A DNA stretch of 64,000 bases from Trochalopteron elliotii (GCA_024734555.1 JANPWX010000153.1:895303-959302), one strand, 5' to 3'; shown: positions 11,731 to 22,798, counted from the first letter of the stretch. Program-made: numbers and translations. The notes: a model not told the origin generated them from the letters alone.

Positions 11731-12251
11731 TGTTGGAATTCTAGAAACATAGATTTTAGAGTTTTAGTATACAGCAATGTATGTGAGTCAAAATGAAGGG
11801 CTTTGGGTGTTGTCTAAGCTCTGCTTCTTCACCTTCTTCTTCATGGGTTTGGGAAGTTTTCTGTAATTAGTTAATAAAATCCACATTACAAATTTCAAGT
11901 ATTTAGTTACTAAATTTAAAACAAAAATAACCTAAGTGGCATTTCATAATTAGACAAGTTATCCTTAAAAAACCCTAGTAAAAATAAAAAAGTACTCCAT
12001 TTTATCTCATTTCTCTGGTTTACTAGTAAAAGCTCACAACTCATAAGTCTATAAATACTATAAATAAATAAAATATAATAAACAACCAAATCCAAACTCA
12101 ACATCCACGTTTCCAATCTCTTAATCCTAACCTCAGCAAAAAAAATACCCACCAAAACTATAACTTAGACAACACCCAGACCCCTTTATCTTGACTCACA
12201 TATATTGCTATGTACTAAAACTCTAAATTCTAAGTTTCTAGAATTCCAACA
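11731..12251. mobile_element. Foldback/MITE-like element with about 90-bp inverted ends
   Basis: 521 bp bounded by TGTTGGAATTCTAGAAAC at the left and its complement ending TCTAGAATTCCAACA at the right. The two arms (about 11731-11820 and 12160-12251) pair over about 90 bp at close to 90% identity. The interior is AT-rich without a convincing frame. Flanks CCCACA/CCCCCA may be a 6-bp duplication with one change. It could be a non-autonomous DNA transposon or two head-to-head LTR ends; the symmetry itself is plain. Confidence 0.75.
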
Positions 12252-13109
12252 CCCCCACACCATTGATCAGCTCAGCTCTCAATCAGCTGAGGTGAGGCAC
12301 AAATGCTCATATCAAACACAATAAATAGAATATTAAATAAATCCAAAAAGACACTGCTCTGCCAGAAAATCCTCACTCCACTTCCAGGACACTTTGGCCA
12401 GAGCTCCCAGAGGAGCTGAATGCCTCTGGAAATCCTCCCCAAAGTTTGAAGGGCACAAATGGGTTCTCACACTGATCCCCAAGGATCTCAGCCTGCTTTG
12501 GAGAAGCCCTTCAGGGAGAAAACATATTTCAGGGCAGTAAAATGGAGCAGTTGAAGACTTTTAAACATCTGCGACTGGATTTTTGTAAAAAGTCTCTGGA
12601 GTGTTTAAAAATATGCAATAAAGGATTTCCCCCTGGGCCTGGGGTTCAGGTAAGTGTGAGACCCAGAGGGTTAAAAGGAATTCTCTGCCTCCAGGATGAA
12701 CACAAGGGTGTGAAATGAAGAATGAAGACACTGCAGAGGTCACTGAGGTGCAGGGAAGGAGCACAGGAAATTGTGGAAGGGAGCAGAAGCAGCCAGGAAT
12801 GTTGTAGGGTCAGGATTTGGGGATCACCAGCAGAGTTCTGCTCCCAAACCCTACATCCAGCACTTCTTGGCACTGCCAGAGATTTTTCTGCCAGGGATTT
12901 AAAGATTCATTAACCCCAGGTTGTGTTTCTCCTCAGAAATCTCTTTGCTCTACCACCCAGAACTCTCCAGCTGATCTGAAAACAAAGAAATCCTACCAGG
13001 AAATCAGGGTTTGATGGGGAACCAAAACCCCTCTGCAGAGCTGGGTTTGGGGCAGGGAAACTCAGCCTGGTGTTGCTCATGTTAGGAGGAGCCTACAGAG
13101 ATCTCTGCA

Positions 13110-13665
13110 GGGAATGGGAAAATGCCCCTGATATTCCCAAGGGTGGGAAAATGTTCCTGATATTCCCAGGGGTGGAAAAATTCACCAAAAATTCCCAGGA
13201 AAAGGGAAAAATGTACCTAAGATTTCCAGGGAATGGGAAAATGCACCTGACATTTCCAGGGATGGGAAAATGCACCTGACTTTCTTAGGGAATGGGAAAA
13301 TGCTCCTGATATTCCCAGGGGTGGGAAAATGGCCCTGATATTCCCAGAGAATGGAAAAATGCACCCAATGTTCCCAGGGAATGAGAAAATGCACACAAAA
13401 TTCCCAGGGAATGGAAAAATGTACCTAAAATTTCCAGGAATGGGAAAATGTTCCTGAAATTCCCAGAGAAAGGGAAAATGCACCCAGAAATTCCCAAAGA
13501 TGGAAAAATTCAACTAAAATTCCCAGGGAAAGGGAAAATGCACCTAAAATTTCCAGGGATGGGAAAATGCACCTGACATTCCCAGGGATGGGAAAATGGT
13601 CCTGACATTCCCAAGGATGGAAAAATACACCTGAAATTCCCAGGGAATGGAGAAATGCACCTGAC
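13110..13665. repeat. 29-30 bp minisatellite, about 19 copies
   Basis: Tandem units such as GGGAATGGGAAAATGCACCT followed by GACATTCCCA, 29 or 30 bp long, with many point differences. Because stop codons are rare in the unit, several long overlapping minus-strand frames (F-P-x-P-G-N-F repeats) appear; these are artefacts of the repeat. Confidence 0.9.
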
Positions 13666-13789
13666 ATGGCCTGGCAGAGTTTTTTGTTCATCCCAAAGAT
13701 CAGCACAAGGCTCAAACGTAGAAAACCACTTTGCTATTTCCAGTGCTGCAGGATAAAACCTGTTCAAATTACAGTGAAAAGTACAGTGA

Positions 13790-13890
13790 AAAAATAAAAA
13801 TTACAGTGAAAAAAATAAAAATAATAAGAATGAAAATGAAAATGAAAATGAAAATAAAAATAAAAATGAAAATGAAAATAAAAATAAACA
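13790..13890. repeat. (AAAATG/AAAATA)n simple repeat
   Basis: Hexanucleotide-like A-rich repeat, AAAATGAAAATGAAAATAAA, about 100 bp. Confidence 0.85.
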
Positions 13891-14563
13891 ATGGTTTCAT
13901 TGTAGCAGCAGTTTGCTTTAAAACCTGTTTTCCCCGAGGTTGGCACACCTGTTTTGATGTTTTTGCAGTGACAAAAACACCACTGCAGGCTGAAAGAGGT
14001 GCAAAGGCACCCCAGCACAGCCGAGGTAAAGAGGAAAACAGAGTAAATAAAGATTCTTAAAACAGTGCTCAGTGGAGCATAAACTCAGAGCTAAAAAATG
14101 GGGATTTATGGCTTCACTTCCCTCCTCCTGCCCATCTCCAAAATATGTTTTAACCTCTGGTGCCAGGGATGAAATTCTCCCTTTGTCTTTACAAAGCCGA
14201 GAATTTCAGCCCGTGTGGGAAACATTTGGACAAGTGTCCTTTCTGCAAGCAAAAGAAAACATTTTAAGACCCACAAGTATTTTTGCCTGGGGAAATTTCC
14301 TCTTCATCTTGGCACTGACACCTCTCTCAGACACTTCCCAGCCCTTCAAACCCTGCCAGGGGCCAGCAGCAGCAGCTGCTCCAGAGGGATTTGGTTTCTC
14401 CCCAAAGGTTTTTTGGAGCCATTCAGTGACCTCAGGTCTGAAGGCTGCTCTTCCCCTGGAGTGACAGGCAATTGAGCAGGAGTGAACAAAGATGTTTCCT
14501 CCTTTTTCCCCGCAAAAAAAAAAAAAAATAAATCATTTTTGAGCCTGAAAATAGGGTCAAAAT

Positions 14564-14608
14564 CTCATCATCATCATCATCATCATCTTTTTATATTATA
14601 TATTATAA

Positions 14609-14689
<81 letters not shown>

Positions 14690-14712
14690 ATATTACTATT
14701 ATTATTATTCTC
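14564..14712. repeat. (CAT)n and (ATT)n microsatellites
   Basis: A short ATC/CAT trinucleotide run at 14565-14586 is followed by about 32 uninterrupted ATT units at 14603-14700. The poly-Tyr/poly-His frame across it is not a gene. Confidence 0.95.
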
Positions 14713-15254
14713 CAGCTCAGGCAGGAGAGAAATCCCAGGTCTCTCCCTCACCTCAGCCTCACCTCCCACTCGTGACTTTAAACCCAGGCAAGAGAATTAA
14801 ACCCGATGTTCTTGGTAGGTCTAAAGCCTGCTGAACTCTGAGATCCTCTGGGGAAAGGGAAAGTTAATTAACAGTGAATTATCTTGAGAGAGTCGCCGTG
14901 AGGGCCCGAGGCACCAGGCAGAACCATTATTGCCTCATTTCAGCTGCCACCTCCTCATCTCCAGGGCAGCACTCAGCTCCTCATCATTTATTTTTATTTC
15001 TTCCGAGGTTTTTTTTTCACAATGTCGTTTTCCCCCTTCCATTAGGACTTAATGAAATCCTTCTTTCATCAAGAATTCCCTCCTTGTGCTGGATGGTTTT
15101 GCTTCCACAAAAATAAATCCGGATCTAAACAATATTCAGCCTCACAATGGGATCCCCCACGGCTACAAACCAACCTTGGGTTTTATTTCACAGCCAGAGG
15201 TTTAAAGGTGATTTTTCTTCCCTTACCTCATTTCTGTGCTCTGCTCTGGGTGAC

Positions 15255-15318
15255 AAGTTGGATTTGGTGATCCTGGAGGACTTTTCCAAACCTCAGAAAT
15301 TCTGTGATTCTGTGAAAA
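15255..15318 (+). mobile_element. CR1 LINE extreme 3' end
   Basis: Only the tail remains: GGTGATCCTGGAGGACTTTT, CCAAACCTC and TTCTGTGATTCTGTG, the CR1 terminal octamer-type repeat. Confidence 0.6.
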
Positions 15319-15324
15319 GAACCC

Positions 15325-17255
15325 TTCTGCCTTTATGATGGGACACAAAACCCCTGAATCTCCATGGGCTGTGCTGGGGGCACAGGGAAACTCAGCTGAG
15401 AGGCTGAAACTGGGCCAGGAAAATAAAAATTCACCAAATCCAGGAAAATAAAAATTCAACAAATCAAATTCAACTGGAGTCATTCCAGTCTCCTCTCTTG
15501 GAGCAGGAGGCAGGAGTGCTGGATACAATTTTTAATTTAATTTCTGTATTTCTTGACGAGGTGAATTAACAATTTTCTTCTGCTGTTTGCAGAGAGAAAA
15601 GTGGAGAGTGAGAGTTGATTTCAGCATCTCAGGAGGGTGAGACAATTTCAGGAGGGTGAAATATCTCCCCCCTTTTTGTTGGGCTATTTCCCAGCCAGGA
15701 GAGGAAAACTGTTGGAAGATACTCTGGAAATTGATGATATTGATGCTTTAACGAAGGGATGGGACCACTGTTGGGCTAAAAATGATTTATTACTCAGATA
15801 AACATCAGCCTCAAAGGCTGGGAGATTCTAGAGGTGCAGGAAGTCAGCTAGAGCTTAAAGTGGTCACAAGTTCGTTCATTACAAGGCAATATATAATTCT
15901 GATGATATATTCTGATGTAATATTGATATTATATTGTATAATATGATGTTTTTCCTTCCTGATATTTTCCTTCCTGATATTTTCTTTCCTGATATTTTTA
16001 TGTAATAACAACTACTTACAGCTTCCTTTCCCTGCAGCCCTGATGACTTCCAAGAAAAGGGAGAGGAAACTTGGTTTTGTCTTGATTTTCCTCCCACAGC
16101 ATAAAATTTAGTATTCTCTGTTCTGTTTTCCAGAAAAAAAAAAAAAGAAAAAAAATCATGGGAAGCTGTGTGATCCCACAGTAAAGCCCAGGGAAATCCT
16201 AGTGCTTAACAAGGATTTATCACAGGCAAGTGTTGGAGCAGAGGGAAAATTGAAAAGGAAAAAAAAAGAGAAGTAAATCTGATTTATCACATCCTGTTTG
16301 CATTTGTGATGGGCTCCTCCTGAGTGATAATCACGCTGAAAATAGAGATTTATGGCTTTTGCAAATGGATTAAAATAGAACTGAGACTAAAATAACAGCA
16401 ATTAGAGCCAGGAAAATAATTCATACTCGTTGCTGAAGAAGTGAAACCTCCAGCTCTGCTCTCCAGCAGTTGCCTGCCTTCCCCTGCCCAGCCAGGGGAA
16501 ATTCCCTGGGGGTTTTTTTTGAGAATTTTCCATTCCTCCAGGTTAATCCAGAGGAGACCCCACAGGCACTGCTTGCACATAACCCAAATCCTCGTGAGCA
16601 GAGATCCCTCTGCACTGCCAGGCTCTGCCCAGCCCTTTTTGGGAGGAAAAGCTGCCAGGGATGAGGAGGGATGGGGTTGTTTTTTGGGAACCTCCAACCC
16701 AAAATCAAAAGTTCAAACGTGCAAACATTCCTTTCATGCCCTGCATCACTGCTCATTCCCAAAATCCTGATTTATGAGGCTTTGACAGCCCCTTCTCGTC
16801 CTTTTTTAGGCCAACACGTTGTTCCAGAGTACAGAAATCCTGGATATTTATCCTGTTGGATAAAGGAACAGCCCAGATCCCCATTTCCAAGGGTTTAGCC
16901 TTGAATAATCAAGGATTATTGTTTCCTTGCCAGTGCTGCACCTTCCCCTGGGAAAAGCACAGCTCAGAGTGGAGCTTCCAGAACTCTGTTATTTCCCAGG
17001 CTTTTCCATAACTTTCATCAAATGCCTGATAAAATTCCAAATTCCTGATGTAATTGCAATTCTCCAGTGCATCCTGGCTGAATGAACCATGGATTTCTTG
17101 CTCTTTTTGGGTACTCCCTCAAACAGTGAAACCTTTTCAATCCTGTTTAGTTTATTGAGGGGGAAATGGAGAAAGTGCTGCTGGCCTCGATGTTACACCA
17201 GCTGCTGACAGCACAGGAGGCACAAATTGCTCCTAAATTCCAGCAGGAATTATAG
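15325..17255. other. Intergenic, nothing recognised
   Basis: No exon or typed repeat seen. Two short A-rich runs (16134-16158 and 16259-16270) and a repeated TTTTCCTTCCTGATAT motif at 15950-15995. Confidence 0.5.
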
Positions 17256-17257
17256 AA

Positions 17258-17350
17258 GAGAATCACAGAACATCCTCATGTGGGAGGGACCCATCAGGAT
17301 CATTGATTCCAACTCCTGGCCCTGCACAGAAACCAACCCCACCACTGGAA
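17258..17350 (-). mobile_element. CR1 LINE 3' fragment
   Basis: Reverse-strand CR1 end: AGAATCACAGAACATC, GGAGGGACCCATCAGGATCA, TTGATTCCAACTCCTGGCCC. Confidence 0.65.
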
Positions 17351-17571
17351 TTCTAATATTTCCAAGGTCAGGAGACAGCAGAAATGGCACCAAGAACACC
17401 CTGTAATTCTTACCTGTGTTAGAATCCTCCAGCTCACACAGACACAGAAAAGCAGTGACAAAGCAGTGATAAAGCAGTGACAGCAGGAGAGGTCACAGGT
17501 TGTACCCCCCGAGTTTGGCATGTCCCACTCCCCTCCTCAGCCCTTCTTTCCATTCCAGTCTGGAATGGTTC

Positions 17572-18061
17572 TGATGCTTTAAGTAAATGATGCCTTAAGT
17601 TTGAGTTTTCCTGTATTTCAGGTTCTGTGCTGCCCAGGGGTGCAGTTCTGAGCTCACAATCAGTGTCACTCAGCTCTGCACACAGCAGGGACACAAAACA
17701 AATCCCTTTCCTGCTGCACACCAAGGACAACTTTCAGCCCCAAAAGCACAAACAAGGGTGGGCTGGAGGGAGGAACAAGGATGGGACCTGACAACCTGGA
17801 GCTGGAATTGGACAATTCAACCCCAATATGCAAATGGACCAAAACTTATAAAAATGTAAGATCTCATGACCATTTGTCCACTTTGTGACCATCTGGGTCT
17901 ATCTTGTGACCACTTTGTGACCATTTTGTGTCCACCTTGGGTGCAGCCCTGGCCAGGCCCTGTCCTGCCCAAGGTGTATCCTAAAGACTTTTCAATAAAT
18001 CTCTGCTTTATTCTTTGGCTCTGTCCAGTGTATGTTCCAGCTCAGCCTTCCCGAGGCATCA
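17572..18061 (+). mobile_element. Solo LTR, family C, copy 1
   Basis: About 490 bp, starting TGATGCTTTAAG and ending AGGCATCA, so its ends are inverted repeats. It contains a TATA-like CTTATAAAAATG and, downstream, AATAAA before CTGCTTTATTC, as expected for U3-R-U5. The start is duplicated (a second TGATGCCTTAAG at 17588). Flanks GTTC/CTTC may be a decayed 4-bp duplication. Two more copies follow in the same direction at 24100 and 27340. Confidence 0.8.
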
Positions 18062-19514
18062 CTTCCTCTGGAGCTCCATCCCAGCTCCTGATTTCATTCC
18101 TGGACAAACCATCTCCATTATTTCTGATTTTCCAAGGGAATCTGGCCCAATCCCACAGAATCCCACCCATCCCAGTGTCCCACCACCTCTCCCATCAAAG
18201 CCTGCAGCTGTAATTAGCCCAGAGCCTCATTACCTGCTGCAGCTCTTCCTTCAGGAGCTGCTTTTGCTCCCAGGGATTGCAACTTCCCTGATGGCTCCAA
18301 TGATTTATTTCTTTTAAAAAAAAAAATCTCCTTTTCTTTCCCGTACACAAAAATAGAATCAGAGCACAAGAGAAGCACAGAGAAATACAAACTTCTGTGT
18401 ACACAGTGAATCATCACCCAAAAATGTCCCTGGAAAAAGTTCTGGAGTGGAGTGTGGTCCTTTCTCTGAATTATCCATGGATTTCCATGCCCCAGGATCC
18501 AGGTGAGGCAACAAAAACCACTCTGGGGAAGTTTGAAGCACCTGCAGCCCCCTGGGGTTCTGTTTTCCTGCATTTCCAAGGGTTTTCTCCCAGGGGAAAA
18601 TCGGGAATTCAGTCCTTACAGTCAGATCTGGAGCTTTGTATCCTGGAGCAGAAGGAAATGTGGGTTCAGTGAAATCATTTCATGTCCACCTGAGTCTTGG
18701 GAAGGGTCTTCCAGCTCTGGCAGGCAGGAATTTCTCCATCTTTCCCATGTGAAATGTGTGCCCACTCCTCAGGGAATGAATATCCCACTTCAGGGGACCC
18801 TCAGACAGGATCCCATCTGCTTGGAAAAGGAACCAGAGGTTATTTGGATGATTTCTTCCTTGAAAATCCTGGAAAAAATAATAATGGGAACAAAGATATT
18901 CTGCCTGAAATATTTTAAATTCCATACCAGAAATTTTGTTTCCCCTTTCTGTGTAAATTTTCTTGGATAAGGTTTTTTTCAAATAGGGAATTGATAAAAA
19001 ATAAATGTATCTGCATAGACCCTCACAGGGCTGACAAGTTCAGTTTGCTCTTTCCTTCACTCCAAATCTACTCAAGTTGGATATTTGTAAACCAGATCTT
19101 TTTAGACACAATTTACTACATTTTAGGCCAAGAAAACTTACTTTGTACAATTGATTCTTCCCTCTCACCAGGGACTTAAATGTCTGACATGTTTTAGGTT
19201 CTCAGACAGTTTTTGTGAGGTTTTTTTGGAACAAATTTGCTTTACAGCCCCATTACAATACACACACACACACAAAAAATTTGAATCATCAGCTTTTTGT
19301 TTTGGATGATCAATTAAATCTGAAATTCCTTGTGCAAATTCTGGTCACCTCCACAGGCTGCCAAGGAGATGGGATTGTGTTTGGGGGAAAATCAAGGGGG
19401 TTTGGTTCGAAATGCTGCAGAGGATGGGGGGCTGGGTGGCCTCAGTGCCAGCCTGGATACAAAGCTGGGAGTGAGGGCACATCCCTCTGCCTTTCTCATA
19501 GGATTGATGGATTG

Positions 19515-19830
19515 GCCTAGAAGGGAAATTAAATCCCATCCAGTGCCACCCCTGCCATGGCAGGGACACCTTCCACTGTCCCAGGCTGCTCCAAATCCCA
19601 ATGTCCAACCCAACCCTGGGCACTGCCAGGGATCCAGGGGCAGCCACAGCTGCTCTGGGCACCCTGTGCCAGGGCCTCAGCACTTTCTGAGTAAAGAATG
19701 TCTTCCTAAGACCTAAATTTCCCTCTTTTAGGCTAAAACCATTTCCCCTTGGTATAAGAATTGTTTCTCCCTCTTCATATCAGCTGACTTTAAATCCTGG
19801 GAAGAGCTCTGAGATCTCCCTGGAACCTTG
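19515..19830 (-). mobile_element. CR1 LINE 3' fragment
   Basis: Reverse-strand CR1: CCTGCCATGGCAGGGACACC, CACTGTCCCAGGCTGCTCCA, CACTGCCAGGGATCCAGGGG, GCACCCTGTGCCAGGGCCTC, and further upstream CR1 sequence to about 19830. Confidence 0.9.
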
Positions 19831-20209
19831 TCCCGGTGAACACCCCCAGCCCATCTCCAGAGCACGCCGAGCATCTGCTGCCATCTGTGGGACACCAAAC
19901 CCTTCACTTCCCTCCCCAAACACAGCCAGGAGGACTGGCAGGGATCTCTGCTTCACTCCTGGCCATGGAAAAAGCTGTCCAGGCAAGAGGTTCAAGACTT
20001 TCCAGCCTTCTGGTGGGACGGGACAGAGACAGGAGGGACAGGGAAAGAAGGAGGGACAGGGAGAGAAGGAGGGACAAGCAGCACCCTGGGGACAGTCCTG
20101 GGGGCACCGTGCGGCGCTCAGCACACCCATCCCCTGCACCCGGAGTCACCAATCCTATAAAAAACTCACATTTCTGCAGGACAACAACATCCCTGTCCCG
20201 TGCCCGGGT

Positions 20210-20424
20210 TCAGCTGGGGGTGCCGAACAGCTCAGGCCTGGCGTGGCCGTAGCGGGCGGTGGCCTCGGGCGGGGGTGGCCGTGTCACCCGCTGGTCCCCA
20301 GCGCTGTCCCCGGCGCTCTCCGCCGCTCCGGCCGCCTCGGCTCGCCGCTTCCTCCTCCTCCTGAAATTCCCGTTGTCGAACATCTTCTCGCAGTTGGGGT
20401 CCAGCGTCCAGTAGCTGCCTTTGC
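20210..20424 (-). CDS. FOXI2: Forkhead box I2, second coding exon
   Basis: Encodes the C-terminal end of a forkhead DNA-binding domain. On the minus strand an acceptor CCGCAG (AG at 20426-20425) opens the exon in phase 1; it reads [20 protein letters not shown] then RRRRKRR, the wing-2 and basic end of FOXI proteins, followed by [11 protein letters not shown] and a stop at 20212-20210. Seventy residues in all. The intron position inside the forkhead (after Asp-Asp-Pro-Gly) matches FOXI genes. The RRAEA that follows resembles human FOXI2 (from memory) more than FOXI1, and neighbours CLRN3 and NPS support FOXI2. Odd: only about 43 residues follow the forkhead, and the family's conserved C-terminal YSREGTEV motif is missing. 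FOXI2 is a nuclear transcription factor of ectoderm and cranial placodes. Confidence 0.9.
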
Positions 20425-20465
20425 CTGCGGACAGAAGGAGCGGCGTGTCGGCTCCGCTGTGCGCG

Positions 20466-20610
20466 CATCTCTCCGGGCATCGCTCCGTGTCCGCCCCGGG
20501 CATCGCTCCGGGCATCGCACCGCACATCGCTCCGTGCCCGCCCCATCGCTCCGTGCCCGCACCGGGCATCGCTCCGGGCATCGCACCGCACATCGCTCCG
20601 TGCCCGCCCC
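20466..20610. repeat. GC-rich tandem repeat in FOXI2 intron
   Basis: Higher-order repeat made of CATCGCTCCG / GGGCATCGC / CCGCACATCG words, with a full unit of about 65 bp that recurs until the N gap begins. Its frames look coding on both strands but are purely repetitive. Confidence 0.85.
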
Positions 20611-20940
20611 NNNNNNNNNNNNNNNNNNNNNNNNNNNNNNNNNNNNNNNNNNNNNNNNNNNNNNNNNNNNNNNNNNNNNNNNNNNNNNNNNNNNNNNNNN
20701 NNNNNNNNNNNNNNNNNNNNNNNNNNNNNNNNNNNNNNNNNNNNNNNNNNNNNNNNNNNNNNNNNNNNNNNNNNNNNNNNNNNNNNNNNNNNNNNNNNNN
20801 NNNNNNNNNNNNNNNNNNNNNNNNNNNNNNNNNNNNNNNNNNNNNNNNNNNNNNNNNNNNNNNNNNNNNNNNNNNNNNNNNNNNNNNNNNNNNNNNNNNN
20901 NNNNNNNNNNNNNNNNNNNNNNNNNNNNNNNNNNNNNNNN
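20611..20940. other. Assembly gap (330 N)
   Basis: Run of N bases. It lies directly against the GC-rich tandem repeat, so the true length is uncertain. Confidence 0.99.
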
Positions 20941-21044
20941 CTGCGGGGATGGAGCCGAGCATCCCGCCGCATCCCGCGGCTCCCGGCCCGGCGGGGGCGG
21001 CCCGAAGCGGTGCATGGTGCGGGGACAGCTCGGAGCCAGCCCGG

Positions 21045-21051
21045 TTAAATA
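21045..21051 (-). promoter_or_regulatory. FOXI2: Candidate TATA-like box of FOXI2
   Basis: TATTTAA on the minus strand, 30 bp upstream of the first minus-strand ATG (21015). Placement suits a start near 21015-21020, which would leave almost no 5' UTR before that ATG; a downstream ATG is equally possible. Confidence 0.35.
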
Positions 21052-21204
21052 GCAGGGAACCCTCGGAACCCCACCGAGACCCCTCCCTCCTCCGCCGAGG
21101 GTCCCGCCCCGCAGGTGCGGGGGAACCGGAGCAGCCGCAGGGGTGAGGGCGGACAGGGTCCGATACAAACAGGGGGAATTTGGGAATGGCAACGGTGGGG
21201 AGCT

Positions 21205-21672
21205 GAGCGCAGCAAGGACGTGGAGCTCTTGGAGAGAACTCAGAGGGTGAGCAGAGGGATGGAGCAGCTCTGCTGGGAGGAAAGGCTGAGAGAGCTGGAA
21301 TTGTTCAGCCTGGAGAAGAGAAACTTTGAGGTGACCTCAGTGTGACCTCGCAGCACATGAAGGAGATACAAGAAAACTGTTTGCAAGGGATGGGGCAGCA
21401 GGAAAAGGGGAGATGGCTTTAAAATGACAGAGAGGAGGCTTGGATGGGATATAAGGAAAAGATTCTTTACTCAGAGGCCCTGGCACAGGGTGCCTAGAGC
21501 AGCTCTGGCTGCCCCTGGATCCCTGGCAGTGCCCAAGGCCAGTTTGGACACTGGGGCTTGGAGCATCCTGGGACAGTGGAAGGTGTCCCTGCCATGGCAG
21601 GAGGCAGAACTGGATGAGTTTTAAGGTTTTTTCCCAACCCAAACCACTCTGGGATTCCATAATTCTTTGAAT
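21205..21672 (+). mobile_element. CR1 LINE 3' fragment, about 470 bp
   Basis: One of the longest CR1 copies here: TGGAGCAGCTCTGCTGGGAG, GAATTGTTCAGCCTGGAGAA, GGATGGGATATAAGGAAAAG, GGCTGCCCCTGGATCCCTGG, and the tail CCCAACCCAAACCACTCTGG with ATTCCATAATTC. It lies about 150 bp upstream of the FOXI2 promoter region. Confidence 0.93.
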
Positions 21673-22061
21673 TTGGGAAAACCAGACCTGGCTGATCCCA
21701 CCTTCTGTGTCCTTCCAATAAAGGGAGCAAAATCCCCCAGCTACAAGAGCCTTGTCCTGTAGTGAGGAAATTACCAGGAGGTCAGGAAAAGGGACAAAGG
21801 TGGGTAAACATCTTTTGCACATTGCAAAATTAGAAATGACCAATTTTTATCACGAATAATCACTGGGTATCAGTTATTTAAAGCATCATTTTAGAAGATC
21901 TCCCTTAAATCTCAAAAGTGTGAAGAGAGATATTCCTTCCATTTCAGTGAAATGAGTTCAGGAGAGGATTTGATCCCAAATATTATTTAATTTCCCTGCT
22001 CTCAGTGGTCACCTGGAGACATCCAGGAGAAAAAATGACCCCCAGGTATCACAGACCTGAC

Positions 22062-22100
22062 CCTAACCCAAAAGCTTAACCCAAAACCCTAACCCTAACA
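22062..22100. repeat. Interstitial telomere-like sequence
   Basis: CTAACCC-type words: CCTAACCC at 22072 and AACCCTAACCCTAACA near 22084-22100. Two to three perfect TTAGGG-complement units with degenerate neighbours. Confidence 0.55.
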
Positions 22101-22786
22101 GCTGTGGGTGCTGCTGGTTTATTTTCCCTGGCATTACTTGTCTGTGATATTATTTATTTTAGTCCTTGCCTCGTGGCAAACTTGACGTGGGTTTGGCTGA
22201 ACTTTTGTGGAAGTTGGAGACATCTCCCATGCAAACAAGAGAATTTAAATCGTGTATTTTCTAAACACCCCCGTTTCCAAGCCTACAGAGAGCTCATTAA
22301 ATTGTCCCCTTCTCAGCTGAGCTGACACCCAAGGACACAAAAACTCACATATTTGTTAATCCTGCCTTGGTTTTGCTTTACAGAAACCATTTTCCTGGGA
22401 AGCAGCAATCCCTGGGAAACACCCAAACGCAATTTAACCCCTTGATGATCTTCTAAACCCACAGGGGAAAAAAAAAACAAAAAACCCCAAACCTTCCTGC
22501 TACGGAATGTGGAGCTTTCCACAACTTTCTCCTCCTTTTTTTTGCTTTTCACCTGGATTCTCCAGGCCAGCAAAGTGTCACCACCAAGTGGCTTTTGCGG
22601 ATGATTTGAACCCTGCGGCTGCTCACGAGGAGATTTTCCAGCGGTTTTTCCATCCAGCCTCCAATCCCGGGGCATGCTCCCGACAAATAAAAACAAATAA
22701 CGCGGCTCAGCTGAAAAGTGGGATGTGGAGTTATCCCGGCCTCGCTCCCGGGGAAAAGGCGGGATGGGGAATCGCGGGCTGGCGAT

Positions 22787-22798
22787 GCCATCTAGTGG
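22787..22798 (-). promoter_or_regulatory. Candidate CTCF-binding core
   Basis: Minus strand reads CCACTAGATGGC, an exact fit to the CTCF core consensus CCASYAGRKGGC. It lies in a G+C-rich, repeat-free stretch (about 22600-22850) 1.7 kb upstream of FOXI2. Motif match only. Confidence 0.45.

Larger units (their letters stand above)
20425..21015 (-). other. FOXI2: FOXI2 intron and first coding exon, largely in a gap
   Basis: Between the readable exon 2 and the promoter side lie a GC-rich tandem repeat and 330 N. The bulk of the forkhead domain (helices 1-3, which in FOXI genes sit in exon 1) is not in the sequence and must fall in the gap. To the right of the gap, minus-strand ATGs occur at 21015 (MHRFGPPPPG), about 20970 and about 20960, and all run into the gap; which one starts FOXI2 cannot be decided. 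The gap is too short for a usual FOXI exon 1 of about 500-600 bp unless the N count is nominal. Confidence 0.6.
20220..21130. promoter_or_regulatory. FOXI2: CpG island at FOXI2
   Basis: Sequence on both sides of the gap is strongly G+C-rich with frequent CpG (for example CGGCCCGGCGGGGGCGGCCC at 20984-21003), unlike the AT-leaning flanks. Expected for a developmental transcription factor. Confidence 0.75.

Noticed and set aside
13093..13767. Several 60-98 codon minus-strand frames with F-P-x-P-G-N repeats
   Set aside because: Produced by the 29-30 bp minisatellite, which is open in several frames at once.
14482..14775. Poly-Tyr/poly-His frame
   Set aside because: Translation of (CAT)n and (ATT)n microsatellites.
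20243..21192. Long frames of 240-300 codons across the N gap on both strands
   Set aside because: Bridged by unknown bases and by GC-rich tandem repeats; only the forkhead frame at 20210-20424 has homology.
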